The notes under the pieces are model-generated. The model searched no databases. It worked only from the letters and a program-made list of their open reading frames with translations, and was not told where the DNA came from. The translations under genes were made by a program, and so were the position numbers. Of a stretch of 15,759 bases of DNA, positions 1-5,126 are shown one piece after another. The stretch comes from an uncultured beta proteobacterium (GTDB lineage Bacteria > Pseudomonadota > Gammaproteobacteria > Burkholderiales > Burkholderiaceae_C): contig CAILKA010000153.1 of assembly GCA_903834645.1 (NCBI GenBank), positions 1 through 15,759 on the forward strand. The letters are read 5' to 3'. How positions within the stretch are numbered: the stretch's first letter is position 1; each line of letters starts with the position of its first letter.

Positions 1-496
1 AGATTTCCGGGCCGGTGGTTTCGTAGTGCACGCGCGGGTTGTCGGCGTTGGCGAACTGGTCGAGCACCAGCCCCTTGCCCTCGCGCTGCATCTGCTCGGC
101 CAGGTCGCGCGCGGCCTCCATGCCGCCAGCCTTGGGCGTGAGGATGAGTTCGGCGCCGTAGGCGCGCATCGTCTGCGCGCGCTCGATGGAGAGGTCCTCG
201 GGCATGATCAGCACCATGCGGTAGCCGCGTATCGCCGCGGCCATGGCGAGTGCGATGCCGGTGTTGCCGGAGGTGGCCTCTATGAGCGTATCGCCCGGGC
301 GGATCTGCCCGCGCTCCTCGGCGCGGCGGATCATGCTCATCGCCGGGCGGTCCTTCACCGAGCCGGCCGGGTTGTTGCCCTCGAGCTTGCCCAGGATCAC
401 GTTGCCCCGCGCGCGGCACACCTCGGCACCCAGGCGCTGCAGGCGCACGAGCGGGGTGGAGCCGATCACGTCTTCGAGGGTCTTGTAGGGGGGCAT
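1..496 (-). CDS. cysM: Cysteine synthase B (O-acetylserine sulfhydrylase), N-terminal part, runs off window
   Basis: This is a PLP-dependent enzyme of the cytoplasm that makes cysteine from O-acetylserine and sulfide or thiosulfate. About 165 N-terminal residues are present and the 3' end lies outside the window. The N-terminus reads MPPYKTLEDVIGSTPLVRL. The PLP-binding lysine is K48 in NPAGSVKDRPA, and the phosphate-side loop TSGNTG is at residues 75-80. NPAGSVKDRP is typical of CysM, whereas CysK usually has NPGGSIKDR, so I favour B over A. The ATG at 496 starts exactly at the conserved family N-terminus. No Shine-Dalgarno sequence is visible upstream of it (the leader ends GATTCACC), so initiation may be weak or leaderless. 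Confidence 0.93.
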   Translation of the reverse strand, partial: MPPYKTLEDVIGSTPLVRLQRLGAEVCRARGNVILGKLEGNNPAGSVKDRPAMSMIRRAEERGQIRPGDTLIEATSGNTGIALAMAAAIRGYRMVLIMPEDLSIERAQTMRAYGAELILTPKAGGMEAARDLAEQMQREGKGLVLDQFANADNPRVHYETTGPEI

Positions 497-518
497 GGTG
501 AATCGATGCTGCGGCGGG

Positions 519-538
519 ATTGTCGCAGCAGATGCTGC
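519..538 (-). promoter_or_regulatory. Possible cysM promoter -10 with adjacent palindrome
   Basis: On the minus strand, 23 nt before the cysM ATG, a GACAAT hexamer (519-524) resembles a -10 box. A perfect 6-bp inverted repeat, GCAGCA-TC-TGCTGC (525-538), abuts it on the upstream side. I could not find a convincing -35. The palindrome could be an operator, or it could be chance in GC-rich DNA. Confidence 0.25.
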
Positions 539-602
539 ATGGCCTGGCCGAGCCTCGTCGCTGGCCCGAGTCGGCGAGGCGGGTCCCCCGGGTTGCCCGG
601 GT

Positions 603-1058
603 TCAGTACCCGAACCCGCGCGCCATCATCGCAGCCAGAACGGGCAGCGCTGTGAACAGGCCAAGCTGCAGCAGCACCCAGCGCCGCGTCCGGGCGACCG
701 CCGCCGCGCCGGGCAAGGCGCCTCCCGCACGGGCCGTCCGCCGCCAGCGCAGGTAGGTCAGCGTCGGCAGCACCGAAATCAGGGCGATCGCCACGAACAG
801 GCCAAGCTTCATCCAGAACACCGAGTAACCGAGGTAGAAGCTCGCCGACTTCGCGCCCCAGGCCACGCGGGCGCACCCGGCGGCCACCACCAGGCCCGCG
901 AAGACGCCGTAGGCGAGATCCACCTTGGCGATGAGTTCGATGCCCCGCAAGGAAAGCGGCAGGCACAACAGCACCCATTCGGCCATCAGGACACCGAACA
1001 GGACCAGGATTCCCACGTGATGCAGCCCCGTGAGGGCCAGGTCGAGGGTTGCGCTCAT
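603..1058 (-). CDS. DUF2214 family inner-membrane protein
   Basis: This 151-residue integral membrane protein matches DUF2214 by eye. It has a double histidine near the N-terminus (H13, H14), a KVDLAYG segment around 45-51, and a GARV-like/FWxK core (CARVAWGAKSASFYL then FWMK at 81-84). Four hydrophobic helices lie near 13-34, 48-66, 80-100 and 127-145. Its biochemical role is unknown. The start at 1058 is set by a good Shine-Dalgarno, AAGGAG (plus-strand 1066-1071), seven bases upstream. A longer reading frame begins further upstream but lacks a ribosome site. The gene seems to be a single unit with its own promoter, and that promoter overlaps a palindrome (see 1109-1129). A hairpin-capable repeat (598-618) sits over its stop codon but has no T-run. 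Confidence 0.85.
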   Translation of the reverse strand: MSATLDLALTGLHHVGILVLFGVLMAEWVLLCLPLSLRGIELIAKVDLAYGVFAGLVVAAGCARVAWGAKSASFYLGYSVFWMKLGLFVAIALISVLPTLTYLRWRRTARAGGALPGAAAVARTRRWVLLQLGLFTALPVLAAMMARGFGY

Positions 1059-1102
1059 TGGTTTGCTCCTTGAGGACGGGGTGGACGAGGGTCGATCTGC
1101 AC

Positions 1103-1130
1103 ATTCGATAACTAAGCAACGCTCAGTCAA
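1103..1130 (-). promoter_or_regulatory. Promoter of the DUF2214 gene
   Basis: On the minus strand TTGACT (1125-1130) is a five-of-six -35 match. Sixteen bases on is TCGAAT (1103-1108), a four-of-six -10 match. The leader to the ATG at 1058 would be about 38 nt and carries the AAGGAG ribosome site. The area is clearly richer in A/T than its surroundings. Confidence 0.5.
1109..1129. promoter_or_regulatory. Palindromic operator, TetR-like
   Basis: Two 9-base arms, TAACTAAGC and GCTCAGTCA, surround AAC. Seven of nine positions are complementary, including a perfect ACT-n-AGC/GCT-n-AGT core. Size and form resemble operators of TetR-family repressors. The site covers most of the -35 and the spacer of the DUF2214 promoter, the usual position for repression. 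No TetR gene is present in this window, so the cognate regulator is unknown. Confidence 0.5.
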
Positions 1131-1135
1131 CGTAT

Positions 1136-1164
1136 TGTATGCCTAAATGTGAGCAGTGCATACA
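1136..1164. repeat. 7-bp inverted repeat in AT-rich intergenic DNA
   Basis: TGTATGC (1136-1142) and GCATACA (1158-1164) are perfect inverted copies separated by 15 bases. They lie just upstream of the TetR-like palindrome. The spacing (22 bp centre to centre, about two helical turns) would suit a protein binding one DNA face. I cannot assign a regulator. Confidence 0.4.
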
Positions 1165-1530
1165 TTGATCGAAGGCAAAGGCTCATCCCGCCACCCTCCT
1201 GCCCGAGGCGGCCGGCCTGCGGCAGTGCCCGCCTCGCTGGCCTGGCCGAGGGCCTCCGCCCTGGGGGCCGGCTACCGGGTGTGGCCGGCACGCCAGGGCA
1301 GTTCCGCAAGCTGCACGGGCAGCCGGATGCCGCGGCTCCTGTTCCGAATTGATCTTTCCGGTCTACCTGGGGCTCCGTTTTCCTCAGGCAGGAAGACCCA
1401 CGGCCACTCACTGACGAGACTGCAGGCGCCGGCACCCAGGCGGTCGCCCGAAGCAGGCGCGGTTGCCGCGCGGCGCAGGGGCACAGGCCACCTCAGGCTG
1501 GCGCATGCATCACCGCCATCACGAGGCCCC

Positions 1531-1977
1531 ATGACCCCCCTTGCCTTCTTCCGCCTGTCGCTGTTCCTCCCCTTCGTGATCCCCTTGGGGGATATCCCGC
1601 CGGGGGGCTTCGGCGCGTTGATCTATGTGGCGTTCAAGTACAGCCAGATTCCCTACGCGCTCACGATACCGCTGCTGTGGTGGATGCTGGGCAAGTGCCG
1701 GCACTTGCGAGACTTCAGACGCCTGGTGCTGCTGACACCCCTGCTGTGCGGAGGGCTGGCGTCATCCCTGGGCGCGATTGCCGTGGTCCTGGGCTGCCGG
1801 TTCGGCCTCCTGGACCGCTGGCCCATGTGGTGCGCCAACGTGAGCTCGACCTTGTGGGCCGGTCTGCTCTTTGCGGTTGTCGCCGTGTGCTTCGCTTACC
1901 TGTACGCCCTGATGATCCTGGTCGCCAGCTTCCCGGCCGTGTGGCTGCGGATCGTGAGGCCACCCGAGGCGGCCTGA
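1531..1977 (+). CDS. Hypothetical membrane protein, unrecognised family
   Basis: This is a 148-residue hydrophobic protein with helices near residues 5-20, 38-54, 65-88 and 105-136. An odd PLGDIPPGGFG loop (18-28) follows the first helix. Cysteines at 56, 73, 89, 101 and 120 are unusually many for so small a protein. I do not recognise a family. The frame stays open well upstream, but that extension (from 1156) is Arg/Pro-rich and looks non-coding. The ATG at 1531, directly before the first hydrophobic segment, is the sensible start. Only a weak GAGG (1523-1526) serves as ribosome site. It stands alone and faces the beta-lactamase-like gene tail to tail, with a 41-base gap. Confidence 0.62.
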   Translation: MTPLAFFRLSLFLPFVIPLGDIPPGGFGALIYVAFKYSQIPYALTIPLLWWMLGKCRHLRDFRRLVLLTPLLCGGLASSLGAIAVVLGCRFGLLDRWPMWCANVSSTLWAGLLFAVVAVCFAYLYALMILVASFPAVWLRIVRPPEAA

Positions 1978-2018
1978 GATGACCGCACGGGGCGAACCAG
2001 GCTAGGCCGGGATGGCGC

Positions 2019-3455
2019 TCACCACGCCCACATCACGACGCCCGCCCCCACCGCGACGTTCACGCAGGCCGCCAGGAGCGAGCGGCGGCGCGCCGGCCAG
2101 ACGGGCTGGCTCCGCCCGCGCCAGAGCATGAGGCCCGCGGCCAGCAGGGCCAGGCCCAGCACCGCGCCGAGCGTGACCGGGTCTGTCGTCGGCAGCCACC
2201 GCCAGGCCAGCGCCAGCCACGCCACGGACAGGGACAGGTCCAGCGCCGCTTCGGAGCGGCTGCGCGGGCGCCATGCCCGCCAGGCCAGGCCCGCGATTGC
2301 ACCCAGCGCGGCACCCGCAGCCACTACGCTCGCGGCCCACTGCGCCGGGTCGTCGTCCATCGGGCGGGGATCAAAAGCCGGGTTGATGAGGTGCAGACCC
2401 AGGCCGTCGAGATCGAGGGTGCCATTGGCCATCAGCATCACGGCGCGCCCGCTGAGCTCGCTGTAGCCGAAGAAGCTCCTGAACCCGCCGGTACCCCCGT
2501 TGTGCCAGACGATGCGGTCACCGTGCTTCTCGGTGCGCATCCACCCCAGGCCCACCGAACCCGTGGCGTGGCGCCGGGCCTGCTCGAGCTGCGCCCCGGC
2601 GTCGAAGGGCGCGCGGCCGAGCCGCGCGGCCTCCAGCAGCGCGAGCATCTGCGGCGCGTTGGCACGCAGCGCCCCGGCCCCGGCAAACGCACCCGGATTC
2701 CAGGCGGGCGTGGCCCGCCCGCTGGCGTCGTAGCCCTGGATCTGGCCCGCAGCGAGTTCGGCCTCCAGCCCGGCACCCGAGGCGCCGGCAGGCTGCAGGA
2801 TTTCGCTGGCCATCAGGTGCGCCAGGGGCTGCGTGGCGGCCCGTTCGAGCGCCAGGCCCAGGAGCGCAAAGCCCAGGTTGGAGTACGCGAATTCGGTTTG
2901 CGCAGGAGGTGTCCACGCACGCAGGTCAGACAGCAGGTCGGCCACGCTGTAGTGCCGGTAGGGGTCGCGCGGGTCGCGCATGCTCGACCACAGGAAGGCC
3001 ACCGACATCGGCACCCTCGGCAAGCCCGAGTGGTGCGTGGCCAGGCTGCGCAGCGTGAGGCCGCCCGCGGGCGTGCCGTTCAACTCGGGCACCCAGCGCC
3101 CGACCGGGTCATCCAGGCCCAGGCGGCCCTGTGCCGCCATCTTCGCCAGCAGGCTGCCGACCAGGGCCTTGGTCACCGAGCCGTGCTCGAAGCGCGCGTC
3201 GCGCGCGAGCGGCGCCCCTCCGTGCGCCGGGGTGCCCAGCAGGAGCAGCTCGGGCTCGCCCTCGCCCAGTCGCCCGACCACGAGCGCACTGGCCAACGGC
3301 AAGGCCTGCCCTGCCGGGGTGCTGAGCCGTTGCTGCAGCAGCTCTCGCTGACCGGCAAAAGGCTCGGCCGCTCGGGCGCCACCGCCCGCCCCGAGACTGA
3401 TCGCCAGCACCATGGCCAGGGCCGCCACGGCGCGGCCGAGCAGGAGCGGCCTCAT
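2019..3455 (-). CDS. Exported beta-lactamase-family serine hydrolase with C-terminal membrane domain
   Basis: This 478-residue protein belongs to the class C beta-lactamase/penicillin-binding fold, which includes esterases and peptidases as well as lactamases. A signal peptide covers residues 1-29 (ARA-A cleavage). The three active-site motifs are visible: SxxK as S93-V-T-K96, Y191-S192-N193, and H318-N319-G320 in place of KTG. After about residue 365 come hydrophobic segments near 373-393, 406-420, 427-445 and 457-477, so the hydrolase domain is held at the outer face of the inner membrane. HNG rather than KTG argues for an esterase or peptidase-like enzyme over a true lactamase, and the substrate is unknown. 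Its ATG overlaps the TGA of the upstream regulator gene (ATGA, 3452-3455), so the two are probably translationally coupled and the regulator controls it. Confidence 0.88.
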   Translation of the reverse strand: MRPLLLGRAVAALAMVLAISLGAGGGARAAEPFAGQRELLQQRLSTPAGQALPLASALVVGRLGEGEPELLLLGTPAHGGAPLARDARFEHGSVTKALVGSLLAKMAAQGRLGLDDPVGRWVPELNGTPAGGLTLRSLATHHSGLPRVPMSVAFLWSSMRDPRDPYRHYSVADLLSDLRAWTPPAQTEFAYSNLGFALLGLALERAATQPLAHLMASEILQPAGASGAGLEAELAAGQIQGYDASGRATPAWNPGAFAGAGALRANAPQMLALLEAARLGRAPFDAGAQLEQARRHATGSVGLGWMRTEKHGDRIVWHNGGTGGFRSFFGYSELSGRAVMLMANGTLDLDGLGLHLINPAFDPRPMDDDPAQWAASVVAAGAALGAIAGLAWRAWRPRSRSEAALDLSLSVAWLALAWRWLPTTDPVTLGAVLGLALLAAGLMLWRGRSQPVWPARRRSLLAACVNVAVGAGVVMWAW

Positions 3456-4036
3456 TGGCGCGCCGCCGTCAGGACCGCCATCAGTGCCACGATGCGCTCG
3501 GGCCGCAGCGCGTACACGCCCCGCTGCGGCGAGTGCAGCCAGCCTGTGGCCTCGAGTTCACGCAGGTGGTGGTAGAGCTGCCCGCTCGTGCCCATGCCGG
3601 GCTGTGCTGCGAGATCAGCCACCGCACCCATGCCCTGGAGCAGCAACTGCGCCAGCCGCAGCCTTACCGGGTGCCCGAGGGCGGCCAGGCGGGGCGCGAG
3701 CTCGCTCCAGTCTTCGTCGAGCAGGACTTGCTGCGGCCGGCCCATCTGCCACTGCACCTCACCCCCGGCGGGGTGGCTGTAGCGACCCGCGTAGACCACG
3801 CCGCCCTGCCCAGCACCCAGGCGGCGCAACAGGCCGCCCAGAGCCCACAGGGCACCCTCCTCGCCTGATTCGGGGGGCGCGGGAGGCTCCGTGCCCGCGG
3901 CGGCAGGCGGGTGGGAGGGCGCTACCGTGGCGTAGCCGGGGGACGCTTCGTCGCCTCGCGGTGCAACAAGGGCCTCCAGGGCCCGCATTCGGGCCTCGAG
4001 GGCGAGCAAGCGCTGTTCGAGCGGAAAGGTGTGCAT
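3452..4036 (-). CDS. ArsR-like winged-helix regulator with N-terminal coiled coil
   Basis: This 194-residue cytoplasmic protein is a probable transcription factor. Residues 5-25 form a Leu/Glu/Arg heptad-like helix, followed by a Pro/Ala-rich linker (about 30-60). A small middle region (63-112) contains VVYAGRYSHPAGGEVQWQMG and may sense a ligand. Residues 115-190 are the winged helix: LAALGHPVRLRLAQLLLQG, then the recognition helix TSGQLYHHLRELEATGWL, then the wing. The helix LAALGHPVRLRL is typical of ArsR-type regulators. No metal-binding cysteines are present, so metal sensing is unlikely. The ATG at 4036 lacks a clear ribosome site. The gene is followed with a 4-base overlap by the beta-lactamase-like gene, suggesting a dedicated regulator. 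Tandem TTACGT repeats just upstream could be its own operator. Confidence 0.82.
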   Translation of the reverse strand: MHTFPLEQRLLALEARMRALEALVAPRGDEASPGYATVAPSHPPAAAGTEPPAPPESGEEGALWALGGLLRRLGAGQGGVVYAGRYSHPAGGEVQWQMGRPQQVLLDEDWSELAPRLAALGHPVRLRLAQLLLQGMGAVADLAAQPGMGTSGQLYHHLRELEATGWLHSPQRGVYALRPERIVALMAVLTAARQ

Positions 4037-4045
4037 GACTTTAGT

Positions 4046-4061
4046 TTACGTTATTACGTAA
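4046..4061. promoter_or_regulatory. Tandem 8-bp repeats, possible operator of the ArsR-like regulator
   Basis: TTACGTTA (4046-4053) is followed directly by TTACGTAA (4054-4061). The second copy is a perfect palindrome, and the pair also forms the inverted repeat TTACGT-TATT-ACGTAA. It lies in the leader 10 bases before the regulator's ATG, downstream of the likely start of transcription, where bound protein would block elongation. Ownership by the ArsR-like protein is inferred from position only. Confidence 0.45.
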
Positions 4062-4067
4062 CTACGA

Positions 4068-4141
4068 CATTCATGCTGCCTCAGCAACCCCACCACTGAC
4101 TCGGGATTTATAGCATTCATGCTACTTAGCATTCATACTAC
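4068..4141. repeat. Three copies of a CATTCATGCT-type repeat in a divergent promoter region
   Basis: TAGCATTCATGCTAC (4111-4125) and TAGCATTCATACTAC (4127-4141) are direct repeats with a 16-bp period and one mismatch. A partial third copy, CATTCATGCT, is at 4068-4077. The first full copy is itself a dyad (TAGCA-ttca-TGCTA). The copies occupy the start region of the XRE gene and the likely promoter of the leftward operon. They look like operators, most simply for the XRE regulator. Confidence 0.6.
4106..4112 (-). promoter_or_regulatory. -10 box of the regulator/beta-lactamase-like operon
   Basis: On the minus strand TATAAAT is a strong -10 match in an otherwise GC-rich genome. Transcription would begin near 4100, giving a leader of about 64 bases that includes the TTACGT repeats. 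The -35 position (about 4130-4135, TGAATG) is poor and lies inside the second repeat copy, which suggests either activation or competition by the bound protein. Confidence 0.45.
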
Positions 4142-4145
4142 ATCC

Positions 4146-4394
4146 ATGGGACGCAACAAGGAGGAGCCCCTCTTCAACCGCATCGAGCAGGCACGCATGG
4201 CGCGAGGCCTGACGCGCCAGCAACTGGCCGATGCAGTGGGGGTCCATTACCAGACCATCGGCTACCTCGAGCGCGGCGAGTACAGCCCGAGCCTGACGCT
4301 CGCGCTGCGCCTGGCACAGGTGCTGGGAGCCGGGGTGGAGGAGCTCTTTTCCGTGGACCCTTTCCAAGACCTGAAACCGAGGAGCCCGGCATGA
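4146..4394 (+). CDS. Small XRE-family transcriptional regulator
   Basis: This 82-residue protein is almost entirely a Cro/CI-type helix-turn-helix (residues 11-68), with RGLTRQQLADAVGVHYQTIGYLERGEYSPSL as its core. The N-terminus MGRNKEEPLFNRIE is typical of a family of stand-alone XRE proteins found next to a membrane protein gene, as here. An earlier in-frame ATG at 4119 lies inside the repeats, and the start at 4146 fits the family better. No Shine-Dalgarno precedes it. A CATACT hexamer (4134-4139) could be a -10 that puts the transcript start at or next to the ATG, so a leaderless message is plausible. Its stop overlaps the next start (ATGA, 4391-4394), so regulator and membrane protein should be coupled. 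Confidence 0.88.
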   Translation: MGRNKEEPLFNRIEQARMARGLTRQQLADAVGVHYQTIGYLERGEYSPSLTLALRLAQVLGAGVEELFSVDPFQDLKPRSPA

Positions 4395-4990
4395 CCGACG
4401 AGCGCGAATCCAAAGACCGCTTCTACTGGGTGGAAGGGGTGTCCCGGAAAGAGGTGCGCAAGCAGCTCGACGACCGGCGGCCCAGTGCCCTGCGGCGGCA
4501 GGGGCCGCGCCGGGCCCTCGTGGCCCTTTGCGTGGCGGTGCTGGTGACCCTCTTCGCGAGCCCCTTCTTGCAGCTGGGCGAGCTCACGTCCCCCGCCATG
4601 ACGGTCGCCACCTCGCCCAGCGAGCGCAAGGTCTTCAGCTACCTGGAGGCGGCCCTGCTGGTGGCGGCCGTGATCGTGTGGCTGCAGCTGCGCAAGTCGG
4701 TGCGCATCGTCTCGGAAGCCCCCGACGAACTGCTCGATGAGCGGCAGATCGCCCTGCGCAACGCCGCCTACGTGGTGGCCTACCGCTGGATGTCGACCCT
4801 GGCCGTGCTCTTCGTGCTGCTGGTCATGGCCCTGGCCGAGGGCGGCGTGATGCCACAGGCGATCCGCGAGGTGGTTCGGATGGCCTCCTGGTCGGGCCTG
4901 CACATGTCCTTCCTCATGAGCCTGGTCGCCCTGCCGTCGATGGTGCTGGCCTGGCAGCTGCCCAGCGAGCCGCAGGACGAGCCGGCCTGA
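4391..4990 (+). CDS. Four-helix membrane protein paired with the XRE regulator
   Basis: This 199-residue protein has a charged cytoplasmic N-terminus (1-40, with SRKEVRKQLDDRR) and hydrophobic helices near 42-60, 82-101, 134-149 and 168-190. Between the second and third helices is PDELLDERQIALRNAAY (111-127). A DE-rich, DERQ-like element before a helix recalls the DUF2178/DUF3796 type of protein commonly encoded after small XRE regulators. I cannot place it firmly in a family. The ribosome site GGAG (4381-4384) and the ATGA overlap with the XRE gene support this start. A role as membrane partner or sensor for the regulator is inferred from pairing only. Confidence 0.78.
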   Translation: MTDERESKDRFYWVEGVSRKEVRKQLDDRRPSALRRQGPRRALVALCVAVLVTLFASPFLQLGELTSPAMTVATSPSERKVFSYLEAALLVAAVIVWLQLRKSVRIVSEAPDELLDERQIALRNAAYVVAYRWMSTLAVLFVLLVMALAEGGVMPQAIREVVRMASWSGLHMSFLMSLVALPSMVLAWQLPSEPQDEPA

Positions 4991-5126
4991 AGGCGGCCAC
5001 ACACCCGCACCGGCAAACCCGCCGTTCAGCCCCGCCCTGCGCGCACTCGTCGCACGGCGCTTCCCCGCGCGCGGCCATGTCGCGACGATGTGCCTACGCT
5101 TGACACCAACCCTTGCGAGACCCGCC

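Larger units (their letters stand above)
1059..1530. other. 472-bp intergenic region, mostly without recognisable content
   Basis: This lies between the DUF2214 gene and the next plus-strand gene. The left 110 bases hold the DUF2214 promoter and two inverted repeats. The part from about 1185 to 1530 is GC-rich. Both strands have open frames across it, but their translations are Arg/Pro/Gly/Ala-rich and match nothing I recognise. I see no tRNA, no clear terminator and no insertion-sequence ends. Confidence 0.6.

Noticed and set aside
598..618. CGGGTTC/GAACCCG hairpin over the DUF2214 stop codon as a terminator
   Set aside because: It has no T-run on the minus strand and overlaps the stop codon itself, so it does not qualify as an intrinsic terminator.
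26..655. Plus-strand frame opposite cysM
   Set aside because: cysM on the minus strand has the PLP lysine and SGNTG motif; the plus frame has no domain.
5100..5105. TTGACA hexamer before the S8 protease gene as a -35 box
   Set aside because: A -10 at normal spacing would fall on the start codon region (5123-5128, GCCATG is not -10-like), so it is likely chance.
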